A stretch of 64,000 nucleotides of DNA from Corallococcus macrosporus (GCF_017302985.1 NZ_JAFIMU010000002.1:62001-126000), one strand, 5' to 3'; counted from the stretch's first letter, positions 26,600 through 36,124 are shown. The notes: a model not told the origin generated them from the letters alone. Program-made: numbers and translations.

Positions 26600-27931
26600 A
26601 TGCTTCCACGCGGGTGGTGGGTCTTACTGCTGGTCGTGCTGTCCGGCTGTGGAAGCGTCCGCCCGGTCGTGACGTTGGATACGGGCACGGACCGGAGCGC
26701 CATCTTCGTTCCGCGCCAGGATGCCCGTGTTGTGGAAACGGGTGATGCCGAGGCCATGCTCAAGCAGCGTGCGCTGCACGCCCGGCCGTCCTCTCGTCCG
26801 CAGCAGGCTGCTCGTGAGCTCTTCCAGATGGCGGCTCGCAGTGGCTCCTATCGCTACGAGCCACGCGAGCGGCGCATCACTCCATTGGGAGCCGGCGAGT
26901 CACTGGAGGTCATCGACCCTGGCGGCGAGGGAGGCCTCACTCGGGAGTATCTGCGCTGGTGCGAGCGCACGCAGCGGCCCGGAGATTGTCTGCGACTGCT
27001 GTCGGAGACGCCCATCCTGGACGGAGATGGCCGCTACGTGCTCGCCATGGCGTTGGCCCGGGGCGTCGTCCTCACGGAGATGATGGACGCCTTCAAGGAC
27101 ATGGCCGACCCCGAGGCCATGATGGCCGCCGTGCTCTGGACCTGGACCACGTACATGGTCCTGCTCGCGGTGCCTGAGCCCATCTCCAAGGGGATCGCGG
27201 CGGTGATGACCGCCACGCTCATCTCCTATGTGGGCATCGACACGTTCTGGGGCCTCATCATCGGCTTCAGACAGTTGGTGGAGGCCGCGGACCGGGCCCT
27301 TACTTTCGATGACCTGCGTCAGGCGGGCGAACGGTACGGCAAGGTGATGGGCCGCGACGCGGCACGTGCCTTCGTGATGCTGGCCACGGTGGCGATGGGG
27401 AACACGGCTGCCGGGCTGGCGCGAACCGTTCCCGCGCTGCCGGGAGCCGCACAGGCCTCCGTGCAGGCGGGAACGCAGCTGGGCATCCGCCTCTCCGCAG
27501 TGGGCGAGGTGCGGTCTGTCGCGGTGGGGGCGGGAACGGTCACGCTCGCATTGGCCCCAGGCGCGGTCGCGATGGCGGCCCAAGGGGAAGGAAGTGCTCC
27601 TCCAACTCGCGGTGTCAGGTCATGGGGGGCGTTCAGTGGCTTCAAGCAGGCCATGGGGCCCGCGGGAGCGGGCAAGCAGTGGCATCACGTCGTCGAGCAG
27701 ACCCCAGGGAACGTGGAGCGTTTCGGCCCGCACGCGCTGCACAATACGGACAACGTCATCCGCTTGGAGACGTCACTCCACAAGAAGGTCAGTGCCCTTT
27801 TCTCGATGATCCGTCCAGAGCTTACGAGTTCGACACTGACGGTGCGTCAGTGGCTGAGTACACAACCTTTCGCGACGCAGTATGAGTTCGGACTGCGAGC
27901 CATCAAGAATGTCCAGATGGGGTACTGGTGA
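26600..27931 (+). CDS. SitA5-family polymorphic toxin lipoprotein
   Basis: This 443-residue lipoprotein begins with a signal peptide ending in the lipobox LSGC (Cys17). Its N-terminal body (SVRPVVTLDTG, SYRYEPRERR, YLRWCERTQRPGDCLRLL) and central membrane-like segments (about residues 180-220) match what I know of SitA5 proteins, toxins passed between kin by TraA-dependent outer-membrane exchange in Myxococcus. The last 90 residues are a separate domain with His-rich motifs WHHVVEQ and HALHNTDNVIRL, suggesting a His-Me/HNH-type nuclease. Base composition drops in this 3' part, as in exchanged toxin tips. The immunity candidate overlaps its stop. Confidence 0.82.
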   Translation: MLPRGWWVLLLVVLSGCGSVRPVVTLDTGTDRSAIFVPRQDARVVETGDAEAMLKQRALHARPSSRPQQAARELFQMAARSGSYRYEPRERRITPLGAGESLEVIDPGGEGGLTREYLRWCERTQRPGDCLRLLSETPILDGDGRYVLAMALARGVVLTEMMDAFKDMADPEAMMAAVLWTWTTYMVLLAVPEPISKGIAAVMTATLISYVGIDTFWGLIIGFRQLVEAADRALTFDDLRQAGERYGKVMGRDAARAFVMLATVAMGNTAAGLARTVPALPGAAQASVQAGTQLGIRLSAVGEVRSVAVGAGTVTLALAPGAVAMAAQGEGSAPPTRGVRSWGAFSGFKQAMGPAGAGKQWHHVVEQTPGNVERFGPHALHNTDNVIRLETSLHKKVSALFSMIRPELTSSTLTVRQWLSTQPFATQYEFGLRAIKNVQMGYW

Positions 27932-28281
27932 TGGAGACCAAGGCACTCGTGGAGCAGTTCGCGCACCATGTCGTGGCCCAGAACGAGGCCCTGTTCCGCG
28001 ATGACCCGAGGGCGGGCAACAAGCACGCCCGGAAGTACATTGCCGCGGTCAGCAAGCTTTTTGCGTCGGGCGACACTGGCCGTGAGGCCCTTTGCGTGTT
28101 GCTCAAGCACGAGCGCATGGATGTCCGTGTGATGGCGGCGGCATTCCTGCTGCGCTATCGCACCGAGGAGTCCAAAGCGGTGCTGGAGGAGGCCGCGAAG
28201 GGAACAGGGCTCGTTCCCTTTGGAGCACAGCAGACCCTTCGATTCTGGGCCGAAGGAACCTGGTCGCTCGACCTGGGTTGA
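27931..28281 (+). CDS. DUF2019-type putative immunity protein
   Basis: This 116-residue helical protein resembles DUF2019, with HEAT-like features: DVRVMAAAFLLRYRTEESKAV and GLVPFGAQQTLRFW. It starts at the ATG overlapping the toxin stop as TGATG (a GTG three bases earlier is possible), which implies tight co-expression. Small helical proteins right after polymorphic toxins are usually cognate immunity proteins, so this is the likely antidote to the adjacent SitA5 toxin. It has no signal peptide, consistent with protecting against a toxin acting in the cytoplasm. Confidence 0.72.
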   Translation: METKALVEQFAHHVVAQNEALFRDDPRAGNKHARKYIAAVSKLFASGDTGREALCVLLKHERMDVRVMAAAFLLRYRTEESKAVLEEAAKGTGLVPFGAQQTLRFWAEGTWSLDLG

Positions 28282-28660
28282 GCAGGCGCCAGTCGCATGC
28301 CTGATGCGTTGCCCGGGTCCTTGGTCTGCTCCAGCCCCCCCTACCTTCATTGATCGTGTAAAGGCAGGCGTCCGGCCTCGTCACCGGACACCTCCGTACG
28401 ACCCGGGTTCCGTGGCGACGGCCTCCACTTCCTCACCAGCTTCATCCCCGGGCGCGGCACAGGCAGGGGGGAAGTCATGATGGCGGGAGTCCGGACGCGC
28501 GGTTCGCGGCTCGGACTCAGCGGGGGCCTGTGCCGCGCCGTTTCCGATGACAGACAGGCGCAGCGGGCCCTCCTCCCGCGCCCTCCACGCTGTGTTGTGA
28601 AGGCGCCGCTTCGTTCCCAACGTCCTGAAGTCCGGGATGGCACGGGAACAGGAGGCAGCC
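28282..28660. other. 379-bp region without a convincing gene
   Basis: Open frames here have no ribosome sites or recognisable products. A small dyad (CGCAT 28294-28298 with ATGCG 28304-28308) and a second one (GTCCGG 28370-28375 with CCGGAC 28384-28389) lie downstream of the immunity gene and may terminate the toxin transcript. The rest probably holds the promoter of the HAD gene, whose AGGAGG site is at 28650-28655. Confidence 0.5.
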
Positions 28661-29653
28661 GTGGAACGACGTGCGTGGAAGAAGCCGGCCGGGTTCCTCG
28701 GGCCGCTCCTGCTATTGCTCTCCGTTCCCCTCCAGGCGCTGGCGGCGGATCCGCTGCCGTCCTGGAACGACGGCCCGGTGAAGCAGTCCATCATCGGCTT
28801 CGTCACCCGCGCCACCACCGAGGGAGGTCCCGGCTTCATCCCGCCGGAGGAGCGCATCGCCACCTTCGACAACGACGGCACGCTCTGGCAGGAGCAGCCC
28901 GTGGTGCAGGGCGCCTTCCTCCTGGAGCAGGTCAAGGCCCGCGTGAAAGAGGACGCGTCGCTCGCGAAGCAGCAGCCCTTCAAGGCCGTGCTCGAAGGGG
29001 ACCTGGCGCTGCTCTCCACGATGGAGGAGCCGGAGTTGATGGCGCTCGCCGGGGCCACGCATCAGGGCAAAACGCAGGAGGAGTTCGCTCGCGAGGCCCG
29101 CGCGTTCTTCCAGAGCGCCCGCCACCCGAAGCTGGGCGTGCCGTACACTCAGCTCGTCTACGCACCCATGCTGGAGCTGCTCCAGTACCTGCGCGCCCAT
29201 GGCTTCCAGACGTGGATTTCCTCGGGCGGCGGCATGGACTTCATGCGCGTCGTCTCCGAGGACCTGTACGGCGTGCCACCGCAGCAGGTCATCGGCAGCA
29301 GCCTGAAGGAGAAGTTCGACGACGCGGGAGGCCACCCGGTGCTGCGGCGCGAGGCGCGCCTGGACCACGTCAACGACAAGGCCGGCAAGCCCGTGGGCAT
29401 CGAGCAGCACATCGGACGGCGGCCGGTGTTCGCGGCGGGCAACGTGCGCTCGGGGGGCGACATCCAGATGCTCCAGTACACGCAGGAGCAGCCGCGCGCG
29501 GGCTTCACCCTGCTCATCCACCACGACGACGCCGAGCGCGAGTTCGCCTACGAGGAGAAGAACGACGCGTCGCTGAAGGCCGCGCGCGAGGGCGGCTGGA
29601 CCGTGGTCAGCATGCGCCAGGACTGGAAGCGCATCTTCCCCGGGGGCCGGTGA
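28661..29653 (+). CDS. Exported HAD-family phosphatase
   Basis: This 330-residue HAD-superfamily hydrolase has a signal peptide (PLLLLLSVPLQALA) and the nucleophile motif ATFDNDGTLW (D-x-D-G-T). A second motif segment WISSGGGMDFMR and the acidic loop GGDIQML follow. It is probably a periplasmic phosphomonoesterase of the phosphoserine phosphatase-like group. The GTG at 28661 was chosen because a perfect AGGAGG lies 5 bases upstream; an in-frame ATG at 28637 lacks one. The stop overlaps the next start as TGATG, linking it to the BASS-type transporter. Confidence 0.85.
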   Translation: MERRAWKKPAGFLGPLLLLLSVPLQALAADPLPSWNDGPVKQSIIGFVTRATTEGGPGFIPPEERIATFDNDGTLWQEQPVVQGAFLLEQVKARVKEDASLAKQQPFKAVLEGDLALLSTMEEPELMALAGATHQGKTQEEFAREARAFFQSARHPKLGVPYTQLVYAPMLELLQYLRAHGFQTWISSGGGMDFMRVVSEDLYGVPPQQVIGSSLKEKFDDAGGHPVLRREARLDHVNDKAGKPVGIEQHIGRRPVFAAGNVRSGGDIQMLQYTQEQPRAGFTLLIHHDDAEREFAYEEKNDASLKAAREGGWTVVSMRQDWKRIFPGGR

Positions 29654-30555
29654 TGCACGCGCTCCAGGACTTCGCCGGGCTGATGATCGCCACCTTCATC
29701 GTGGCGCTCGGGCTGTCGCAGGGGCTGTCGTGGCACCTGGAGGACCTGGGCCGGGGCGCGCGGCAACTGGCGTTCGCGCGCGGGCTGGGCGTGTGCATCG
29801 TGGGGGTGCCGCTGCTGGCCATCGTGGTGGCGAAGGTGCTGCCGCTGGGGCCCGTCGCGGCGGCCGTCATCGCGCTGATGGCGTTCTGCCCGGGGCTGCC
29901 CATGGCGCTCAACCTCGTGTCCCAGCAGAAGGGCAACCTTCCGCTGACCCTGGCGCTGTCCATCACGCTGTCGCTCGTCGCCATCGTGTCGATGCCGCTC
30001 TCCCTGGCGCTGCTGGCCCGGCTGTTTCCCGTGGCCATCCAGCCGCCGTCGTACGGGGCGCTCCTGGGCAGGGTCATCCTCCCTTTCCTCGTGCCCTTCG
30101 CGCTGGGCATCGGGCTGCAGAAGCTGTCGCCGGTCTGGGCGCGGCGGCTGGTGAAGCCGGTGAAGCTCTACTTCAACGTCTCGCTCGCCGTGGCCGGGCT
30201 GGTGCTGCTCGTGGCGGGCTTCCCGCTGCTCAAACACCTCCACTTCTGGAGCATCGTCGCGATGGTGCTGGTGACGCTGGGCTCCGCGGCGCTGGGGCAC
30301 GTGGCGGGCCGGCCGCGGCCCGAGGACCGCACGGCGCTGGCCATCTCCGCCGTCTTCGGCAACCCCGCCTTCGCCTTCTGCCTGGGCGGCAGCACCTACC
30401 CCATGAAGAGCCTGCTGGGCGTCATGGGGCTATACCTCGTGATCCGCACGCTGGCGCTCGTTCCGTACCTGCTCTGGAACCAGCGCCACCAGGCGTCCGA
30501 GCGCGGCGGCGGCACCTCACTGCCGCCAGGCAGGCGGGCTCCCGCGAACCCGTGA
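29653..30555 (+). CDS. Bile acid:sodium symporter-like (BASS) transporter
   Basis: This 300-residue inner-membrane protein has nine or ten hydrophobic segments and resembles the BASS/arsenical resistance-3 fold: an MAFCPGLPMALNLVS loop and the second crossover region AISAVFGNPAFAFCLGG. The substrate is unknown; relatives carry organic acids or bile acids with sodium. Its ATG overlaps the stop of the exported phosphatase gene, so uptake of a product released by that enzyme is a reasonable guess. Confidence 0.75.
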   Translation: MHALQDFAGLMIATFIVALGLSQGLSWHLEDLGRGARQLAFARGLGVCIVGVPLLAIVVAKVLPLGPVAAAVIALMAFCPGLPMALNLVSQQKGNLPLTLALSITLSLVAIVSMPLSLALLARLFPVAIQPPSYGALLGRVILPFLVPFALGIGLQKLSPVWARRLVKPVKLYFNVSLAVAGLVLLVAGFPLLKHLHFWSIVAMVLVTLGSAALGHVAGRPRPEDRTALAISAVFGNPAFAFCLGGSTYPMKSLLGVMGLYLVIRTLALVPYLLWNQRHQASERGGGTSLPPGRRAPANP

Positions 30556-30687
30556 GCATTCCGTGTCGGGGAGCCGATGCGCGCCACGCACCCGGGGGAG
30601 GATGCCGTGAGGCCCGGGGGCCCCCACCCTTTCTCGCGTCCAGGAGGCCAGCCGCATCGGCCGCATCCGCGTGGGGGAGGGAGGGCC

Positions 30688-32445
30688 ATGAAGCACATCG
30701 CGGCCACGCCCATGCCCCTGCTGGGGCGGGTGCTCCCCGGCGTCGAGCAGGCGCGGACGTATGAGCGGCGGTGGCTGCGCGCGGACGTGCTGGCCGCGCT
30801 CACCGTGGGCGCGATGCTGATTCCCCAGGGCCTGGCCTACGCGCAGATTGTCGGCGTGCGTCCCGTGGCGGGGCTGTACGCGGGCGTCTTCGCGATGCTG
30901 GCCTACGCCCTGTTCGGCCCGTCGCGCCACCTGCTGGTGGGGCCGGAGGCGGGCGCGGCCATCCTCACCGCGACGGCGCTGGGCCCGGTGGTGGCGGGCG
31001 GTGGACCGGAGCGGCTGGCCTCGCTGGCGGCGCTGCTGGCGGTGATGGTGGGCGCGCTGAGCCTGCTGGGCGGGCTGTTCCGGGCGGGGGCGCTGGCGGA
31101 CTTCCTGTCGCGGCCCATCCTCATCGGCTACGTCAACGGCGCGGCGCTCATCATCATCGGCAGCCAGCTGGCGCGGATGCTGGGGCTGGAGCGCAAGTCG
31201 AACGAGTTCGCGGGGCAGCTCCACGAGGTGGCGGCGAACGTGGACCGCACGCACGTGCCCACGCTGCTCCTGGGCCTGGGCATCGTCGCGGCGCTGGTGG
31301 CCATGCGCCGCTTCCTGCCGCGCTGGCCCGCGCCGCTGGTGATGGTGGCGCTCACCACGCTGGTGGCCTGGCGGTTCCAACTGGAGAACGGCGGCGTGAA
31401 GGTGGTGGGCCCCATCGCCACCGCGGCGCCCGCCTTCGGCCTGCCCGCCATCGGCTTCGAGGACGTGCGGGCGCTGCTGCCGGCGGCCTTCAGCCTCACG
31501 CTGGTGAACTACGCCAGCTCCGTGCTCGCGGGCCGCATCTACGCGGACCACTTCGGCTACCGGCTGGACACGCACCAGGAGTTCCTCGGCCAGGCGGCGG
31601 CCAACCTGCTCACCGGCCTCACGCAGGGCTTCCCGGTGACGGGCAGCGACTCGCGCACGGCGGTCAACGCGTCCATGCACGGGCGCACGCAGTTGGTCGG
31701 CGTGGGCGCGGCGGTGATGGTGCTTGTGTTCACGCTGTTCCTCACGCCGCTGCTGTCGAAGCTGCCGCTGGTGACGCTGGGGGCCATCGTCATCGTCGCG
31801 GCGGTGTACCTGCTGGAGTGGAGGCCCGTCGTCGCGCTGTGGCGCGTGCGGCCGGTGGAGGCGGTGCTCGCGGGGGTGACGACGCTGGGCGTGCTCTTCC
31901 TGGGCATCCTCCAGGGCATCCTCATCGCGGTGGCGCTGGCGCTGGTGGACCTCATCCGCCGCGCGGCACACCCGCATGACGCCGTGCTGGGCGAGCGCGA
32001 GGGGCTGCCCGGCTGGCACGACGTGGAGGGCCACGCGGACGCGGAGACGGTGCCAGGCCTGGTCGTCTACCGCTTCGACGCGCCCCTCTTCTTCGCCAAC
32101 GCGCGCTTCCTGCGCGAACAGGTGCGCCGGCTGGTGGCGGACTCACGGCACCCGGTGCGCTGGTTCGTGCTGGACGCGTCCTCCGTGTTCGACCTGGACG
32201 TCACCGCCGCCGAGAGCCTGGAGAAGGTGTGGCACGAGCTCACGGACCAGGACATCACGTTCGCCGTGGCCCAGGCGCGCGCGCCAATGCGCAGGATGCT
32301 GCGGCGCTCGGGGTTGCAGGACCTGCTGGGCCAGGACCTGCTCTTTCCCACGGTGGGCGCGGCCGTGCGCGCCTACCTCGCCGCGAGGGATGACGCGCGG
32401 GCCGTCCCGGACGGCGAGCCCCTCTCCTCGCCACAGGTGCACTGA
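30688..32445 (+). CDS. SulP family anion permease with STAS domain
   Basis: This 585-residue protein has about 11-12 membrane segments, with the SulP signature IPQGLAYAQIVGVRPVAGLY. A C-terminal cytoplasmic STAS domain (about residues 450-565) contains RFDAPLFFANARFL and WFVLDASSVFDLDVTAAESL. SulP proteins take up sulfate, bicarbonate or other oxyanions. The ATG at 30688 follows GGGGGAGGGAGGG; an open frame upstream of it is Pro/Arg-rich and unlikely. It is 5 bp from the next gene, so transport genes here form an operon. Confidence 0.92.
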   Translation: MKHIAATPMPLLGRVLPGVEQARTYERRWLRADVLAALTVGAMLIPQGLAYAQIVGVRPVAGLYAGVFAMLAYALFGPSRHLLVGPEAGAAILTATALGPVVAGGGPERLASLAALLAVMVGALSLLGGLFRAGALADFLSRPILIGYVNGAALIIIGSQLARMLGLERKSNEFAGQLHEVAANVDRTHVPTLLLGLGIVAALVAMRRFLPRWPAPLVMVALTTLVAWRFQLENGGVKVVGPIATAAPAFGLPAIGFEDVRALLPAAFSLTLVNYASSVLAGRIYADHFGYRLDTHQEFLGQAAANLLTGLTQGFPVTGSDSRTAVNASMHGRTQLVGVGAAVMVLVFTLFLTPLLSKLPLVTLGAIVIVAAVYLLEWRPVVALWRVRPVEAVLAGVTTLGVLFLGILQGILIAVALALVDLIRRAAHPHDAVLGEREGLPGWHDVEGHADAETVPGLVVYRFDAPLFFANARFLREQVRRLVADSRHPVRWFVLDASSVFDLDVTAAESLEKVWHELTDQDITFAVAQARAPMRRMLRRSGLQDLLGQDLLFPTVGAAVRAYLAARDDARAVPDGEPLSSPQVH

Positions 32446-32450
32446 CGGCC

Positions 32451-33869
32451 ATGACCGCGAACCAATCCAGGGCTGCATGGGGTGTGGTGCTGGGACTGCT
32501 CGTGTCCGCGACGGCGCTGGCGCAGGACGCGCACTACACCACCCGGCAGTTCGGCAACCGCGCGTGGCTGCTGGGCGGCGCCTTCGTGGGCAACCCGGCC
32601 GACATCAGCGCCGTCTATTACAACCCGGGGGCGCTGGGGCTGCTGGGCGCGCCGGAGCTGGAGCTCACCGGCAGCGTGTATGAGTTCTCGAACGTCCGCG
32701 TGAAGGACGGGCAGGGGCAGGGCAAGAGCCTGTCGGACTCCAGCGTGGACGTGCTGCCGTCGTTGGTCGCGGGCTCGCTGGACTTCCAGTTCCTGGGCAA
32801 ATCCCGGCTGGCCTATTCGCTGCTCACGCGGCAGGGCTTCTCCTACACCCTGCAGACGCGCGGCTCGCGGACGGGCACGGACCTGGGCGGCGTGCAGGGC
32901 CTGGACTCGCTGTCCACGGACGTGCGCCTGGACCAGTCCGTGAGCGAGTACTGGGCAGGCCTCTCCTGGGCCACGCCCGTGCGCGAGCACCTGGGCCTGG
33001 GCGTGAGCCCGTTCTTCGCGTACCGGCAGCAGGAGCTGCGCTTCCAGACGCTCGCGGAGGGCTCCGGTGCCGCGGGCCAGCAACTGCTGGCGACGCTGGG
33101 CCGCGACATGGAGCTCAAGCACCTGCGGGTGTTGTTGAAGCTGGGCGCCAGCTATCAGCAGGGCCCGTGGGCCGTGGGGCTGACCGTGACGACGCCGAGC
33201 CTGGCGCTCTGGGGACGGGCCTCCGCGGGCTACAAGCGCGCCCTGCTGACCCAGGGACTGGTCACGAACGCGCCCGCGCAGGTGTTCGACTTCCAGGACG
33301 GACTGCCGGCGCACTTCCGCAGCCCCGCGGCCGCCGCGGTCGGCGTCAGCCGGCGCTTCGGCGCGACCACGCTGCACGCGTCCGCGGAGGGCGTCCTGCG
33401 CGTCTCCGCCTTCAAGGTCGTGGACACCGCGCCCATCGTGCCGCGAGGCACGACGGAGTCCTTCGACGAAGACTACGAGCTGGCGCTCAAGCCGGTGCTG
33501 AACGGCGCCGTGGGCGTCGAGCATCGGCTGGGCGAGCGGTTGCGGGTGTACCTGAGCGGGCACACGGACTTCAGCGCGTTGGACCAGACGCAGGGGACGA
33601 ACGCGCTGCTTGGCGGCTGGGACCTGTACCACCTCGCCTCGGGGGTGCACTTCCCCGTGGGCCGCTCGCGCTTCACGCTGGGGGCCAACGTGGCCTGGGG
33701 CGGCAAGCAGACGGAGCGGCTGGCGGAGGCGCTTCGGCAGACGGGCCTGGAGTCCTCCCTGAGCAGCCAGGACGTCCGCTTCTTCCAGGCCACGCTGCTG
33801 GTGGGCGCGAACTTCGCGCTCGGGGGCCAGCGCGAGACGGGCGACGACGCCAACGCCGGGGCCCGGTGA
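32451..33869 (+). CDS. FadL/OmpP1-like outer-membrane protein
   Basis: This 472-residue protein has a signal peptide cleaved after ALA-QDA near residue 25 and a start typical of FadL-like barrels: GNRAWLLGGAFVGNPADISAVYYNPGALG. Alternating strands fill the rest and it ends with the aromatic-containing LLVGANFALGG strand. FadL-type channels admit hydrophobic molecules across the outer membrane. It lies between SulP and ThrE-like transporter genes, with a GTGA overlap to the latter. The ligand is unknown. Confidence 0.8.
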   Translation: MTANQSRAAWGVVLGLLVSATALAQDAHYTTRQFGNRAWLLGGAFVGNPADISAVYYNPGALGLLGAPELELTGSVYEFSNVRVKDGQGQGKSLSDSSVDVLPSLVAGSLDFQFLGKSRLAYSLLTRQGFSYTLQTRGSRTGTDLGGVQGLDSLSTDVRLDQSVSEYWAGLSWATPVREHLGLGVSPFFAYRQQELRFQTLAEGSGAAGQQLLATLGRDMELKHLRVLLKLGASYQQGPWAVGLTVTTPSLALWGRASAGYKRALLTQGLVTNAPAQVFDFQDGLPAHFRSPAAAAVGVSRRFGATTLHASAEGVLRVSAFKVVDTAPIVPRGTTESFDEDYELALKPVLNGAVGVEHRLGERLRVYLSGHTDFSALDQTQGTNALLGGWDLYHLASGVHFPVGRSRFTLGANVAWGGKQTERLAEALRQTGLESSLSSQDVRFFQATLLVGANFALGGQRETGDDANAGAR

Positions 33870-35119
33870 AGCGCGAGCACGACACTCCGCCGGAAGTGGA
33901 CGAGCAGGCCGCGTCCGCCTTCCTGCTGGACCTGGCGAAGGCGCTGCACCTGGCCTACCAGCCGTCGCTGCTGGTGGAGGAGCGCGTGCGGCGGGCGGCG
34001 AAGGCGTGGGGGCTGAAGGTGGAGGTCTTCACGCTCCAGAGCCTGGCGATGACGGAGGTGCTGTCCCCGCGGCGCTCGCACGTGTCCTTCTCGCGGCTGC
34101 CCTTCAATCCGCACTGGAACCTGGGCCGGGCCGCGGCGCTCCTGCGGTTGGCGGACACGCTCGCGAGCGGGGGGCTGCGGCTGCCGGAGGCTCGCGCGGA
34201 GCTGGACCGCATCGAGGCGACGCACTCGCCGTATCCCGAGTGGCTCGTGTTCGGGGTCTACGGCGTCTACGGCGCGGCGGTGGCGGCGCGGGTGGGCGGC
34301 GCGTGGCTGGAGATGGCGGTGGCCTTCTTCGTGGGCATGCTCGCGGGCGTCATCCACTTCGGGACGCTGCGCTCGCAGTGGGTGGACCTGCAGAAGAGCT
34401 TCCTCGCCGCGTTCCTGGGGACGCTGGTGGCGCTGGGGTTCACGTTCGTGCTGCCGCCCTTCAACGCGGTGCGGGCGCTGTTCGGCGGGGCGACGCTGCT
34501 GGTGCCCGCGATGGTGGTGACGCTGGGCTCGCTGGAGCTGGCCATGGAGTCGGTGGAGGCGGGCCTGCCCCGGCTGATGTACGGCCTTTTGCGCTTCATG
34601 ATGCTGGGCGTGGGCATCGCGGCGGCGGGCACGCTGTGGGGCTTCGTCTGGCCGCTGCCGCCGCACGTGGACGCGCATGCGCTGCCGCCGCTCCTGGTGC
34701 TCTTCCTGGTGGCGGTGGGAGGCGTGGCGCTGTCGGTGTGCATGGCGGGACGGCCGCGCGACGTGGGGTGGATCGTGGCCGGCGTGGTGCTGGCCTATGA
34801 GACGCAGGCGGTGGCGAAGGCGCTGCTCGGGGACCGGGGCAGTCCGCTGCTGGCCGCGTTCGTGCTGGGCGTGGTGGGGCTGCTGTACGGGCGCGGCCGG
34901 GACCGGATGCCGATGACGGTCATCATGCCCGGGATGCTGCAGCTGGCGCCGGGCTTCATCGGGACCGAGGCGGTGGTCGCGCTGCTGGGCGGTGGGGGCG
35001 CGAACGACGCCCGGCTGTTCAACGTGTTGCTGGTGGCGCTCCAACTGGTGCTGGGCCTGGTGTTCGCGACGGTGGTGGTGCCGCCGCGCTTCTCCCGGGA
35101 GCGCGGCGCCCGCGCGTAG
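33866..35119 (+). CDS. Threonine/serine exporter family protein (ThrE)
   Basis: This 417-residue inner-membrane protein has an N-terminal soluble part (about 110 residues) and around ten hydrophobic segments, matching fused ThrE and ThrE_2 halves. Typical segments are FGVYGVYGAAVAARVGGAW and MPMTVIMPGMLQLAPGF. The family exports threonine and serine by proton antiport in other bacteria; the substrate here is inferred. The start is GTG at 33866 overlapping the upstream stop (GTGA). It converges on the formylglycine enzyme gene with only 3 bp between stops. Confidence 0.85.
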   Translation: MKREHDTPPEVDEQAASAFLLDLAKALHLAYQPSLLVEERVRRAAKAWGLKVEVFTLQSLAMTEVLSPRRSHVSFSRLPFNPHWNLGRAAALLRLADTLASGGLRLPEARAELDRIEATHSPYPEWLVFGVYGVYGAAVAARVGGAWLEMAVAFFVGMLAGVIHFGTLRSQWVDLQKSFLAAFLGTLVALGFTFVLPPFNAVRALFGGATLLVPAMVVTLGSLELAMESVEAGLPRLMYGLLRFMMLGVGIAAAGTLWGFVWPLPPHVDAHALPPLLVLFLVAVGGVALSVCMAGRPRDVGWIVAGVVLAYETQAVAKALLGDRGSPLLAAFVLGVVGLLYGRGRDRMPMTVIMPGMLQLAPGFIGTEAVVALLGGGGANDARLFNVLLVALQLVLGLVFATVVVPPRFSRERGARA

Positions 35120-35122
35120 CGG

Positions 35123-36124
35123 CTACGGGCGCACGATGCAGCGGAAGCCGATGTGGCTGGCGCCGCTGTCCACGGCCTGGGGCGAGCGCGCCGCGGGCCG
35201 GTAGCGGCGGCAGTAGTTGGGCGCGCACAGGTGGCTGCCGCCCTTGAGGACGCGGCGGGGAAGGGTGATGGCGGGCGTGGAGGGGTCCTGGCTGCCCTGC
35301 GCCGTCGCGGGGCCGCGCGGGTTGACGGGGATGCAGCACGCCTTGCCTTTGTTGCCCTGGTGGCGCTCCTGGTACCAGTCGGTGGTCCATTCCCAGACGT
35401 TGCCGGCCATCTCGTGCAGGCCGTAGCCGTTGGGAGGGAAGGTGCCAACGGGGCAGGTGCCCTCGTGGCCGTCCTCGCGGAGGTTCTGCCATGGGAAGTA
35501 GCCCTGCCAGGTGTTGGCCAGGTGTTCGCCATGGGGAGTGAAGTCATTGCCCCAGCAGAACTCGTTGCGGTCCAGGCCGCCGCGAGCGGCGCGCTCCCAC
35601 TCCGCCTCGGAGGGGAGGGCCTTGCCGGCCCAGGTGGCATAGGCCTCCGCGTCCTCGTAGGCGATGTGGACGACGGGATGGTCGCGGCGGTGCTTCACGG
35701 AGGAGCGGCGGCCCTCGGGGTGTTTCCAGCAGGCCTCGGGGACATAGCGCCACCAGTGGGTGACGTTGCCCAGGTCCACGGGGCCCGGGGGCTTCTGGAA
35801 GACGAGCGAGCCGGGGACCAGGGACTCAGGAGTGGCGCCAGGGTAGTCCGCCGGGTCGAGGGGCCGCTGCGCGACGGTGACGTAGCCGGTGGCCTCGACG
35901 AAGCGGGCGAACTGTTCGTTGGTCACGGTGAAGCGGTCCATCCAGAAGCCGGAGACGGTGACCTGATGGGCGGGGGCTTCCTCGGGATAGTGGTGGTCGG
36001 AGCCCATCCAGTAGGTGCCGCCAGGGATCCACACCATGTCCGGAAAGGGCGCGCGACCCGGGCGCGCGGCGGTGTCGGTGGACTCCACGTCGGGCGAGGA
36101 GTCACGGATGTCGTTCCGGTGCAT
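35123..36124 (-). CDS. Formylglycine-generating enzyme (sulfatase activator)
   Basis: This 333-residue FGE/SUMF1 family protein has the whole domain from MVWIPGGTYWMGSD to the C-terminus. The two copper-binding active-site cysteines are present in GGSHLCAPNYCRRYR (Cys300 and Cys305), so it should be a genuine oxidase converting a sulfatase cysteine to formylglycine, not just an FGE-fold protein. WERAARGG and GNVWEWTTDWY are the other landmarks. The start at 36124 follows GGAGG. An intact Cys-type sulfatase lies about 1 kb away, its likely client. Confidence 0.93.
   Translation of the reverse strand: MHRNDIRDSSPDVESTDTAARPGRAPFPDMVWIPGGTYWMGSDHHYPEEAPAHQVTVSGFWMDRFTVTNEQFARFVEATGYVTVAQRPLDPADYPGATPESLVPGSLVFQKPPGPVDLGNVTHWWRYVPEACWKHPEGRRSSVKHRRDHPVVHIAYEDAEAYATWAGKALPSEAEWERAARGGLDRNEFCWGNDFTPHGEHLANTWQGYFPWQNLREDGHEGTCPVGTFPPNGYGLHEMAGNVWEWTTDWYQERHQGNKGKACCIPVNPRGPATAQGSQDPSTPAITLPRRVLKGGSHLCAPNYCRRYRPAARSPQAVDSGASHIGFRCIVRP

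Noticed and set aside
28347-28643. A 98-codon minus-strand frame in the gap after the immunity gene
   Set aside because: No ribosome site, Arg/Pro/Ser-biased composition and no recognisable motif.
28282-28660. Possible retron or structured RNA in the gap, suggested by several small dyads
   Set aside because: No reverse transcriptase gene is nearby and the dyads have only 5-6 base arms.
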